Positions 8,296 through 14,333 of a stretch of 18,529 bases of DNA are shown here, one piece after another. The DNA is taken from the NCBI GenBank assembly GCA_036502765.1, contig DASXXX010000386.1, positions 1-18,529 of the forward strand, in the 5' to 3' direction. Each line of letters opens with the position of its first letter. Within the stretch, counting starts at the first letter, position 1. The stretch is from DASUAS01 sp036502765. Lineage in GTDB: Bacteria > Actinomycetota > Acidimicrobiia > IMCC26256 > DASPTH01. The position numbers and the translations under genes were made by a program. Below the pieces are notes generated by a model that had not been told where the DNA came from, did no database searches, and saw only the letters and a program-made list of their open reading frames with translations.

Positions 8296-8312
8296 GGTCA
8301 CAGATTGGTCAC
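8296..8312 (+). repeat. Paired GGTCAC direct repeat near the left end
   Basis: GGTCAC at 8296-8301 and again at 8307-8312, with an 11-bp period, about one helical turn. The same arrangement with the same period occurs at 11915-11931. The pair lies 49 bp inside attL and ends against the ribosome-binding site of the TIR gene. Arm-type integrase binding sites often look like this; function is inferred. Confidence 0.4.
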
Positions 8313-8323
8313 GGAGGGGTCCA

Positions 8324-9214
8324 GTGGCAACTCGCAAACCGGCGGCGCAACCGCCCGCTCTCGGTCCCGGCGATCTTGCACAGCCGCGAGCTCATGTCGC
8401 CGAGGCACTTGAGAAGCGCATCTCCGCCGGGCGTGCGCTCGAGCAGCGCCCGATGCGGAACCCCGACGAGCTCGGCGAAGTGCGCTCGGAGTACATCAAG
8501 TGGAACGACTACAACAGCACGCTCATCGAACGAGCGTTCACAACTCCGAAGGAACTGCAGAAGTACACCGCAAGCGCTCCGATCGTTTCAGTTGGGTACT
8601 CGTCGTTCGCTGAGGATGTCGATGACCAGCGAAAATTGATCACCAGGAAGATCGCTCGCCTGGAGTCTCTGCTCGAGCGTCTCGATCTGTTCACTGAGGG
8701 TCCAGGAATCGATGCGACAGCGGCCTCGAGCGCGGCCCATGTGTCAGCAGCACCTGCACGCGCGTCAACAGGTTCCGAGATTTTCATCGTGCACGGCCAC
8801 GACACCGGCACTCGCGAATCCGTCGCGCGCCTCATCAAGCGCGTCACCGATATCGAGCCCGTGATCCTGCACGAGCAGCCGAACAAGGGCCAGACCGTGA
8901 TCGAGAAGCTCGAGACCAGCAGCATCAACGCCGGGTTCGCGGCGATCCTGCTGACCGCAGACGACGAGGGCGGCGTCAAGGGCAAGGGATCTCTTACCCC
9001 ACGAGGTCGCCAGAACGTCGTGCTCGAGGCGGGCTACTTCATGGGCAAGCTCGGAAGGTCACGCACGGCGATCCTCTATGAGCCTGGGGTCGAGCTCCCG
9101 TCGGATATCACCGGAATCGTGTACATCGCTCTCGACGAACACGATGGGTGGCACTTGAAGCTTGCGAAGGAGCTGCGCGCGGCCGGCTTCATCGTCGATA
9201 TGGACAAGCTCTAG
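8324..9214 (+). CDS. CAP12/Pycsar-type TIR-domain protein (probable anti-phage NADase)
   Basis: A 296-residue protein. Residues 20-125 form a helical N-terminal domain (EALEKRISAGRALEQRP, then ITRKIARLESLLERLDLF). A low-complexity Ala/Ser linker (126-149) follows. The C-terminal domain (151-294) matches the TIR-like family first described as a predicted nucleotide-binding domain. Its signatures are EIFIVHGHD (152-160), PVILHEQPNKGQTVIEK (179-195), AAILLTADDEG (206-216), RQNVVLEAGYFMGKLGR (229-245) and a C-terminal LKLAKELRAAGFIVD. Family TIR domains degrade NAD+ when triggered by infection or a cyclic nucleotide; E235 is a plausible catalytic Glu, inferred by position. Start GTG 8324 has GGAGGGG upstream at 8313-8319. 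There is no cyclase partner beside it. Its stop overlaps that of the integrase remnant in a CTAG. Confidence 0.85.
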   Translation: MATRKPAAQPPALGPGDLAQPRAHVAEALEKRISAGRALEQRPMRNPDELGEVRSEYIKWNDYNSTLIERAFTTPKELQKYTASAPIVSVGYSSFAEDVDDQRKLITRKIARLESLLERLDLFTEGPGIDATAASSAAHVSAAPARASTGSEIFIVHGHDTGTRESVARLIKRVTDIEPVILHEQPNKGQTVIEKLETSSINAGFAAILLTADDEGGVKGKGSLTPRGRQNVVLEAGYFMGKLGRSRTAILYEPGVELPSDITGIVYIALDEHDGWHLKLAKELRAAGFIVDMDKL

Positions 9215-9405
9215 CCATCCACAAGCGCGGCGACAGCCGACGCCGCGTCGCTCTGCAGGTTCGGCATGACGTGTCCGTACCGGTCCATCGTGAACGCGGT
9301 GGACGCATGCCCGAGGCGCTCGCTCACGACCTTGACGTGCTGGCCTGCCGCGATCAGATGAACTGCATGTGAGTGACGGAGGTCGTGGAGCGTCGGACGT
9401 GTGGC
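9211..9405 (-). pseudogene. Tyrosine-recombinase (phage integrase) C-terminal remnant
   Basis: Only about 63 residues of a protein normally 350-450 long survive. They hold the catalytic C-terminal block in order: HDLRHSHA (His and second Arg), VSERLGHAS (second His) and MDRYGHVMP with the nucleophilic Tyr. The first Arg box and the whole DNA-binding N-terminus are absent. Upstream on this strand the integrase likeness stops near 9402, close to the start of the next gene, so a deletion or insertion removed the rest. The frame stays open to 9477 but that extension is not integrase-like. It points toward attL, the usual orientation for tRNA-integrating elements. Confidence 0.85.
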
Positions 9406-9439
9406 AGAAAGGGGGCTTGAAGTCTGCAACGATGTAACC

Positions 9440-10270
9440 GTGGCGGAAAACGAGAGTGATGAACGAGCGCAGTACAAGGACCTAGCTTCAGCGGCCTTCT
9501 CGCAAGTCCCTGAGCTGCTCGAGACACTCGTACGCGAAGTGCCCAGGGCACACCAGGCACGGATCGAGGTGCTTGCTGTGCTTTCCGCAGGTCGTGACGG
9601 GGCAGCCGGCGCTGCTGAGGTTCAGCGCGACTACGCGGACGTCATGGGTACGACCACGCTCTTGTGCGATTCAACCCTCGAGGTCATCGGAGACGAGCTG
9701 GGACGTTTGCGCGCTGAACTCGATAGAGACGTGTCGCCTGATCTTGACGTTCTACTCACGCCCGATGTGCGGCAAGTTCTTCTGCACCTCAAACATGCCG
9801 AGCTCAGTGCGCCGACGGTTCAGTTGTTCACCTTCTTCGCTCTCATCACGTTGGCGGGGCTGGTCGAGGACTACATCGCCGCATGCGAGAGGTACCTAGA
9901 TCGCAGCATCGACACGCACGAGTACCAGAGGCGTCTCAAGGCAGCTCTCGAGGTGCCTATGGAGTTGCTTCAAGACGAGGGCCGAGAACAACTTCTCAGC
10001 GCAGTGTTGGGACCTTTGGGCAAAATGTTGGAGATAGCTGCTCAGATCGTCGGACGACTGACGCGCAATCCCCTCCAACCCGATATCGACCGAGCCGCTG
10101 CTGGCGCGACCGAGGCCGCACGACTCGTAGACCTCAGAGCCGATGCAGATGCGATCACATCGCGGCTGCCAACCATCAAGGAGAGCACGCATGACAGCAT
10201 CTCCGTAGTGGTGGCGAATCACCGCGAAGCGATGGACATCTTGGCACCGCTTCGTCTGATGGGCCTCTAA
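9440..10270 (+). CDS. Helical protein of unknown function
   Basis: A 276-residue protein from GTG 9440; an in-frame GTG at 9401 would add 13 residues, and neither start has a good ribosome-binding site within normal distance. I recognise no family. The sequence is almost wholly alpha-helical, with an acidic N-terminus and one hydrophobic stretch (VQLFTFFALITLAGLVEDYI, about 125-144) that could be one membrane helix or a buried core helix. A Leu-rich helical region follows (LLSAVLGPLGKMLEIAAQIV, about 187-206). No catalytic motif or signal peptide is visible. Codon use is coherent, so this looks like a real gene. It lies inside the integrative element after the integrase scar, and its lower GC suggests transfer. 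A partnership with the TIR gene is possible but unsupported. Confidence 0.6.
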   Translation: MAENESDERAQYKDLASAAFSQVPELLETLVREVPRAHQARIEVLAVLSAGRDGAAGAAEVQRDYADVMGTTTLLCDSTLEVIGDELGRLRAELDRDVSPDLDVLLTPDVRQVLLHLKHAELSAPTVQLFTFFALITLAGLVEDYIAACERYLDRSIDTHEYQRRLKAALEVPMELLQDEGREQLLSAVLGPLGKMLEIAAQIVGRLTRNPLQPDIDRAAAGATEAARLVDLRADADAITSRLPTIKESTHDSISVVVANHREAMDILAPLRLMGL

Positions 10271-10384
10271 CGCATCGCGGCGGACCCCACCGACGCTACG
10301 AGCAACCCCGCAACGCCGCCCCCGACTCGATCAGGCAGTTCTGGCGTGCGGACTGTCGATGCGGTTCGCCAGTCCACCTCTCGG

Positions 10385-10615
10385 CTACGAGGACTGACCG
10401 CGTGCGATGTGCTGCTCGGCCGCATCTGCGAATCGACCCGCTACCGCTCGAGTCTCGAGGCAGCGCTTCGGGATGATCAGCGCGCTGGACTTGGTTCGGC
10501 GCATGTAGAGGTGCTTCGTCGTCTCGACGACATCGAGGAAGGAGATCCAGTCGTAGTGCATTTCCTCAGACTCGGATCGGAAAGTCACCCCGAGTGCATC
10601 GAGCGAAATCGACCC
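10385..10615 (-). pseudogene. YcxB-like protein, C-terminal remnant
   Basis: About 75 residues (from SISLDALGVTFRSES to FADAAEQHI, then TAG at 10387-10385) resemble the end of YcxB-like proteins: a strand-rich part, the YDWISFLDVVETTKHLYM segment and the SSALIIPKR motif. The N-terminal membrane half expected in this family is missing. The frame runs straight into the sigma-factor remnant upstream with no stop between them, so a deletion appears to have joined two unrelated genes. Assignment rests on motif memory and is moderate. The 114 bases between this remnant and the gene ending at 10270 show nothing I can name. Confidence 0.5.
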
Positions 10616-10875
10616 ACGGACCGGCAACGCCGACAGACGCCGATGGACCGCCCGCTCCGCCCGTCTCCTTGCGAACGTGGAGTTCGCCAGATTGATCGCA
10701 ACCCGATGCACCCATTGCGCCTGGCGCATCCATCCGCCGCAACCGTCCCCAGTGGAAGACAGCCCGAGCGAGCGCCTCCTGTGCAAGCTCAACCCGCCAA
10801 ATCGCCATCACCGGTGTAGAGAGACAACGCTCCGACGAGGCGTGGGAACTCCACGCGACAGAACTCGACCCGACC
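10615..10875 (-). pseudogene. ECF sigma factor region 2 remnant with two frameshifts
   Basis: Three reading frames on the minus strand concatenate into a recognisable ECF sigma region 2. The first frame gives EFPRLVGALSLYTGDGDLAG (about 10851-10792). The next gives VELAQEALARAVFHWGRLRR and MDAPGA (about 10796-10709). The last gives WVHRVAINLANSTFARRRAE (10714-10655). The second shift is an extra A in GGCGCAATGGGTG where PGA should lead into WVHRVA. Region 4, which binds the -35 element, is absent, so no functional sigma factor can be made. The remnant continues into the YcxB-like piece. The stretch 10876-11154 upstream shows no further recognisable coding sequence. Confidence 0.7.
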
Positions 10876-11154
10876 GCCACCAACGCGGCTCACGAACTAC
10901 AGAGCCTGCCAGCACCTAATCCGCTTAGTCGAGAAGCTGGCCCAACCGCCCTTGGCGTGCTGCGGCTGGCCCAAGAAGGACGGGCATCCGATCCGCGCCT
11001 CCACTTGCGCCTACGCCGATGCTCCCGTCCTGATTCGATCCTGATGCTGCACGCGTCACTCAGTGGCACAACGGCTCGAAGACTGAGATCGGCAGCATGT
11101 CGAAGGCGCGATTGCGGCCATCCGCACTGGTAGGGCTCATGGCAGGATCGACAC

Positions 11155-11451
11155 ATGATTGCTGCCTTCTCCATTACTCCCCTCGGCGTCGGTGATTCCG
11201 TCAGCGGATCGGTCGCGGACGCGGTGCGGCTGGTTCGCGACAGCGGGCTGGCGAACGAGACGAACGCGATGTTCACCAACATCGAAGGAGAATGGGATGA
11301 AGTCATGGCACTCATCAAGGCCTGCGTGATGAAGGTCTCGGAGGCCGCGCCGCGGGTGAGCGTCGTGATCAAGATCGATCACCGACCCGGTGTGAGCGAC
11401 GGGCTCCACTCAAAGGTTGAGGCCGTCGAGGAACGGCTACGCGGGGAGTAG
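11155..11451 (+). CDS. MTH1187/YqgV-type thiamine-binding protein
   Basis: A 98-residue cytosolic protein matching the Thiamine_BP (UPF0045) family almost from end to end. It begins MIAAFSITPLGVGDSVSGSV, followed by AMFTNIEGEWDEVMALIKAC and RVSVVIKIDHRPG. Members form a ferredoxin-like fold, assemble as dimers or tetramers, and bind thiamine or a related ligand; their physiological role is poorly defined. ATG 11155 has GCAGGA 7 bases upstream, a good start. It is intact and appears functional even though the sigma/YcxB remnants beside it are broken. No thiamine synthesis or transport gene is near, and no riboswitch is visible upstream. It lies within the element boundaries, so it is either cargo or was captured. 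Confidence 0.85.
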   Translation: MIAAFSITPLGVGDSVSGSVADAVRLVRDSGLANETNAMFTNIEGEWDEVMALIKACVMKVSEAAPRVSVVIKIDHRPGVSDGLHSKVEAVEERLRGE

Positions 11452-11528
11452 ACGCGTCGGATCGGTCCCAAGTGTCCACTGCGAACCATCGGCTCTCGCG
11501 GCGGCAGTTCGACAAGACGGCACACATG

Positions 11529-11542
11529 CCGAGCGGCAGTTA
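11529..11542 (+). repeat. 14-bp direct repeat, copy 1
   Basis: ccgagcggcagtta, identical to 11853-11866. On the minus strand this copy contains the TAA stop of the small ORF (11542-11540) and the 11 bases after it. The copies bracket that ORF. Confidence 0.6.
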
Positions 11543-11851
11543 TGCGCTCGCGCGATACGCAATCATCTCCAGTCGTTGGTCGAACTGATCGCGGTAGACA
11601 CGATTCTCCGGGCCTGGCTCGCCGAACGTCTCTGCGAGCGTCGCTCGCACCGCGTCCCTGATCTCGGCCACAGTGGGCGAGGTCCCAACCTTGGCGACGG
11701 CGGCGGTCGCTACATCATCCCAGTAGTGCTCATCCCAGTGGCTCTCGGTCAGCCAAGGTTCCAGCACGTCGTTTTCGCGCAACGCACCCGAGAGCCTCTT
11801 AACCAGCTCCGGCGACATCATGCGAGCGCCATCTTGCCCGATCCGCAGCAC
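11540..11851 (-). CDS. Small acidic protein of unknown function
   Basis: A protein of up to 103 residues with no recognised family, signal peptide or membrane segment. From GTG 11851 it begins MLRIGQDGARMM; the ATG at 11821 (giving MMSPELVKRLSGALREND) is an equally plausible start and neither has a clear ribosome-binding site. The composition is acidic and Trp-containing (EPWLTESHWDEHYWDD), then a helical part (VAEIRDAVRATLAETFGEPG) ending RDQFDQRLEMIAYRASA. Residue use looks like a real protein and not an antisense shadow, and no better frame occupies the interval. It is flanked by 14-bp direct repeats inside the integrative element, so it may have arrived as a discrete unit. Function cannot be assigned. 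Confidence 0.5.
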   Translation of the reverse strand: MLRIGQDGARMMSPELVKRLSGALRENDVLEPWLTESHWDEHYWDDVATAAVAKVGTSPTVAEIRDAVRATLAETFGEPGPENRVYRDQFDQRLEMIAYRASA

Positions 11852-11852
11852 C

Positions 11853-11866
11853 CCGAGCGGCAGTTA
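11853..11866 (+). repeat. 14-bp direct repeat, copy 2
   Basis: ccgagcggcagtta, the second copy, immediately upstream of the small ORF on the minus strand. As in copy 1 it begins with TAA when read on the minus strand, and both are preceded there by a GC-rich segment (cgcgagcgca versus cgccacgccg). Confidence 0.6.
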
Positions 11867-11914
11867 CGGCGTGGCGCGTCAGGTCGCCGACGCTCCTCCG
11901 ACACAGTCTCCGGT

Positions 11915-11931
11915 GGTCACACGGCGGTCAC
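11915..11931 (+). repeat. Paired GGTCAC direct repeat near the right end
   Basis: GGTCAC at 11915-11920 and 11926-11931 with an 11-bp period, matching the pair at 8296-8312. It lies 119 bp inside attR. No gene covers it; the stretch 11867-12049 otherwise shows no coding sequence. Confidence 0.4.
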
Positions 11932-12049
11932 ATACTCCGCGCTTTGGGGTCGGACAGGCCGTGACGAGCGGACCCCGCGCCAGTCCCGGGTCTTAACGCC
12001 CCAACGCCAGACGGACTTGCCCGGGCTCCACGACACGGCGTGGACCGGA

Positions 12050-12072
12050 GTTCGAATCCCACTCCGGGCACC
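12050..12072 (+). repeat. attR core (displaced copy of tRNA-Leu 3' end)
   Basis: Identical over 23 bp to 8225-8247. The bases upstream (ccgga) cannot form the T stem or the rest of a tRNA, so this is a duplicated attachment core and not a second tRNA gene. It marks the right border of the element. Confidence 0.8.
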
Positions 12073-12086
12073 CGCCCCACTTCCAG

Positions 12087-12129
12087 GTTGCGTCACCTGA
12101 GCGCGTTGTACGCGCTTGAGCGACGCAAC
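12087..12129 (-). terminator. Nested hairpin after the cyclase operon
   Basis: The outer arms GTTGCGTC (12087-12094) and GACGCAAC (12122-12129) are perfectly complementary. The inner arms AGCGCGT (12100-12106) and ACGCGCT (12110-12116) close a 3-base loop. Five unpaired bases lie on each side between the stems. It sits 21 bases beyond the stop of the cyclic-nucleotide-binding gene and 15 bp outside attR. There is no U tract, so it may be an intrinsic terminator of the GC-rich type or a recombination-associated cruciform. Confidence 0.5.
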
Positions 12130-12150
12130 GTTGCAGAGGGTGAGGATGCG

Positions 12151-12606
12151 CTAGAGGCCGAGGGCGGCGTCGACGCCGGTCTGCTCGTCGATGGCGCGCA
12201 TGCGGGCGCCGACGACGGCGAGCAGCTTGGGCGCGATCTGGGGCATCGCCAGTTCGAGCATCTCGTTGAAGTCGTGGCGGTCGAGCACGAGGAGCTGCAT
12301 CGGCGACGTGGCGGTGACGGTGGCAACACGCTCGCCGCCGTCGATCAGTGCCATCTCACCGAAGAACCCGCCAGGCCCGATGGTGCCCACCTCGGAGCCG
12401 TCGACTGCTGCCGACGCGTCGCCGGTGACGATCACGAAGAACTCGGTGCCCTGATCGCCCTGCGTCGTCAGCGCTTCGCCCACCGTCGCTTCACGCGGCT
12501 GCGCGACCGCGGCGATGCGCTCGAGCTCATGGTCGTCACAGGTGCTGAACAACCAGATGCCGCGGAGAAGCTTGATGCGCTCGTCGAGGTCGCTGCCGAA
12601 GCTCAC
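12151..12606 (-). CDS. Stand-alone cyclic-nucleotide-binding domain protein
   Basis: A 151-residue cytosolic protein made of one Crp-type cyclic-nucleotide-binding domain. The beta roll runs about 15-115, and the phosphate-binding cassette is GGFFGEMALIDGGERVATV (79-97), with E84 for the ribose hydroxyl and R93 for the cyclic phosphate. The conserved Gly-Asp of the roll appears as VTGDASAAV. There is no HTH, kinase or channel domain, so it must act by binding a partner. Its GTG start overlaps the TGA stop of the surface-protein gene (GTGA), indicating translational coupling. As last gene of an operon that begins with an adenylate cyclase, it is probably the local cAMP reader; this is inference. 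cAMP versus cGMP preference cannot be settled from sequence. Confidence 0.88.
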   Translation of the reverse strand: MSFGSDLDERIKLLRGIWLFSTCDDHELERIAAVAQPREATVGEALTTQGDQGTEFFVIVTGDASAAVDGSEVGTIGPGGFFGEMALIDGGERVATVTATSPMQLLVLDRHDFNEMLELAMPQIAPKLLAVVGARMRAIDEQTGVDAALGL

Positions 12607-13730
12607 GACACCGCGGGCGGGATGTAGCGGCCACGCGGCCCCTTGCGCCGACGGCGGGTACCGACGACCAGGAGCAGACCAACCACCACGGCGGCGATGC
12701 CTCCGAGGACATACGTACCGGTGTTGTTGGACGACCCGGTGAACGCCAGGCTGCCCGCCACGTTGATCGTGGTGCTGAACGAGCAGCCCGAGCCCTGCAC
12801 GTGGAGCAGGTGCGTGCCCGGCGCGGTGCCCTTCGGGATGCCGATCGAACCGGCGAAGGTGCCCGAGCCGTCGGAGACGATCGTGCCGATCGGCTGGCCG
12901 TCGAACGACACCTGGAGCGTCTCGTTGGGGAGGCAGCCGGAACCCCGGAAGAACGCCTCGCCGCCCACGTCGACGGTCGGCGTCTCCACGACGATCGTCC
13001 CGTCGGGCGGGTACTGCGCGGTGCCGCCACCCGGCCCGACGACCGGCGGAGTCGTGCCGCCGGTCCCTCCGGTGCCACCGGTGCCCCCGGTCCCGCCCGT
13101 GCCGCCGGTACCACCCGAGCCCGCCGGGAGGTCACTCAGACCGGCGCCGATGCCGGCCGACTGGTCGAGGAGGAGGTTGCCGGTGATGAAGGTGTTGCCC
13201 GCGAGCTCGTCACCCGTGAGCTGACGCGGCGCGCCGACGTTGCCCTGGGCCACGCCGACCTGGTAGCCGGGCGTGAGCTGGGCGGCGCCGCGGCGCTTGA
13301 CCGTGACCGTCTTCTGGGGCTTCTCGCCCACCGGACCGACGTCGTAGGTCTCGGTGCCGGCGGAGGTGTCGGTCGACTTGAGCGTCGAACACCACTTGCC
13401 CTTGTCGGCCGGCAGCTTGGCGTCGGCACAGTCACCGGCGTACTCGTAGCCCTGGCCCTTGAGGTACTCGAGGAGCGCGGCTTCGGCGCCGACCGGCTCG
13501 GTCGACGCGTTCTGCGCGGTGCTCCCGCTGCCCGAGGTCGTCGACGCGCTCGACGACGCCTCGGTGGTGTCGGACGACTTCTTCCCGGAGCCGGAGTTGG
13601 AATCGCTGCCGACACTGCACGCCGCGAGGATGACGGCCAACACCACGAGGACCGCGGCGATGGCGGAGAACCGACGGAACCGGTTCGGCCGGGCGCCGGA
13701 TCGACGCTCGGGGGGCAGCGAGGTCCGCAC
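12603..13730 (-). CDS. Surface protein with both lipobox and LAxTG sorting signal
   Basis: A 375-residue exported protein. Basic N-terminus, hydrophobic segment (about 22-37) and lipobox VILAAC put a lipidation Cys at 38. A Ser/Gly/Thr-rich tether follows (39-75). Residues 80-195 form a domain I do not recognise, containing two Cys (ECF-like motifs absent). A (Gly-Gly-Thr)n spacer lies near 205-227. An Ig-like region (about 240-322) has two further Cys. The C-terminus has LAFTG (328-332), one membrane helix (about 340-357) and TRRRRKGP, the layout of class E sortase substrates. The protein could be lipid-anchored, wall-linked, or both. No sortase gene is nearby. Start GTG 13730 is 6 bases after the FecR gene; its stop overlaps the next gene. 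Confidence 0.75.
   Translation of the reverse strand: MRTSLPPERRSGARPNRFRRFSAIAAVLVVLAVILAACSVGSDSNSGSGKKSSDTTEASSSASTTSGSGSTAQNASTEPVGAEAALLEYLKGQGYEYAGDCADAKLPADKGKWCSTLKSTDTSAGTETYDVGPVGEKPQKTVTVKRRGAAQLTPGYQVGVAQGNVGAPRQLTGDELAGNTFITGNLLLDQSAGIGAGLSDLPAGSGGTGGTGGTGGTGGTGGTGGTTPPVVGPGGGTAQYPPDGTIVVETPTVDVGGEAFFRGSGCLPNETLQVSFDGQPIGTIVSDGSGTFAGSIGIPKGTAPGTHLLHVQGSGCSFSTTINVAGSLAFTGSSNNTGTYVLGGIAAVVVGLLLVVGTRRRRKGPRGRYIPPAVS
13054..13118 (-). repeat. Imperfect 9-bp tandem repeat encoding Gly-Gly-Thr units
   Basis: About seven 9-bp units (ggtgccacc variants on the plus strand), in frame within the surface protein gene. Third positions vary while the amino acids stay constant, so the spacer is kept by selection on the protein. 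Copy number may vary between strains. Confidence 0.7.
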
Positions 13731-13736
13731 GTTCGG

Positions 13737-14324
13737 CTACGGGGTGTTCGTCACCGAAGTGACGTCCCAGAGATCGCTGTCGACCTTGATGTCGTCGACG
13801 ACCGCGGTGAAGGTGCAGTCGACGGCTTGCGAACCGTCGGACTTGGGCACGCACTTCGCGACGAACGCGGTGCCCTCCACGGCCGCGGTGGTGCCTCCGG
13901 CCTTGACCTCGAAGGACCCGGTCTCGGAGACCTTGGCGGCGCGGTTCCAGGTTTCGCCCACGGAGAGCGTGCCCTGGGTCTGGCGGCCGCCCTTGTCACT
14001 GGTGAGCTTGGAGATGGTGAAGACCGTCGAGGTGGCCAGGCGGGTCAGCGACCCGTCGGTGTAGTCGATCTCGGCGAGGCCCGCGTCGTCGGTCTTGATC
14101 GTGTCGCCCTGCTTGAGCGCCTGGCCGTCCTTGGCGTCGACGAAGGTCGACTTGCCCTTTTGCTTGATCTGGACGTTGTCGGCGGTGACCTTCAAGTTCG
14201 CGAGCGTGTCGGCCGCGCCGGCGGCCGTCGCGGTCAGCGCCAGTGCTCCGGCGGCGAGTACGCCGACGACGAGCAGCGACAGCGCTCGTGTACCCCGTCT
14301 CGAATGGTTGCGCATTCCCCGCAC
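13737..14324 (-). CDS. Secreted FecR-domain protein
   Basis: A 195-residue protein with a signal peptide of about 37 residues (RRGTRALSLLVVGVLAAGAL, ending AGA before AD). The mature part is a FecR-type beta domain: VTADNVQIKQKG, then LKQGDTIKTDDAGLAEIDYTDGSLTRL, then GETWNRAAKVSETGSFEVKAGGTTAAVEGTAFVAK. The last block, in which a sequence context is checked against EGT.F, is the family signature. Classical FecR signals iron-citrate uptake to a sigma factor through a transmembrane helix. This one has no second helix and no adjacent sigma or TonB gene, so it is an exported stand-alone sensor or scaffold. GTG 14324 has GAGGGG 5 bases upstream, overlapping the cyclase TGA 9 bases earlier, so translation is probably coupled. 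Confidence 0.85.
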   Translation of the reverse strand: MRGMRNHSRRGTRALSLLVVGVLAAGALALTATAAGAADTLANLKVTADNVQIKQKGKSTFVDAKDGQALKQGDTIKTDDAGLAEIDYTDGSLTRLATSTVFTISKLTSDKGGRQTQGTLSVGETWNRAAKVSETGSFEVKAGGTTAAVEGTAFVAKCVPKSDGSQAVDCTFTAVVDDIKVDSDLWDVTSVTNTP

Positions 14325-14333
14325 CCCGTCCCC

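Larger units (their letters stand above)
8225..12072. mobile_element. Decayed integrative element in tRNA-Leu
   Basis: The segment lies between two identical 23-bp copies of the tRNA 3' end, 3,825 bp apart. It contains a tyrosine-recombinase remnant, a TIR-domain gene, several orphan or broken genes, and a matched GGTCAC pair near each end. Most of the integrase is missing, so the element should no longer be able to move by itself. No replication, transfer or virion genes are visible. It is probably a deletion derivative of a larger island or prophage. The sequence around 8480-11150 looks less GC-rich than its neighbours by eye. Confidence 0.75.

Noticed and set aside
8324..10270. Two-gene TIR plus helical-protein defence operon
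   Set aside because: An opposite-strand integrase stub of about 190 bases separates them and the second gene lacks a coupled start, so joint action is not supported.
10346..10819. 157-codon plus-strand ORF
   Set aside because: It is antisense to the sigma and YcxB remnants, which show recognisable families; its own translation shows none.
11529..11866. Integron attC sites around the small ORF
   Set aside because: GTTATGC and GTTACGG do not fit GTTRRRY well, and no complementary RYYYAAC half or long imperfect palindrome was found.
12041..12075. Second tRNA gene suggested by the TTCGAATCCC block
   Set aside because: No acceptor 5' strand, D arm or anticodon arm precedes it and the T stem cannot pair. 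It is an att duplicate.
13054..13118. CRISPR-like tandem repeat
   Set aside because: The 9-bp units have no spacers and encode an in-frame Gly-Gly-Thr linker.
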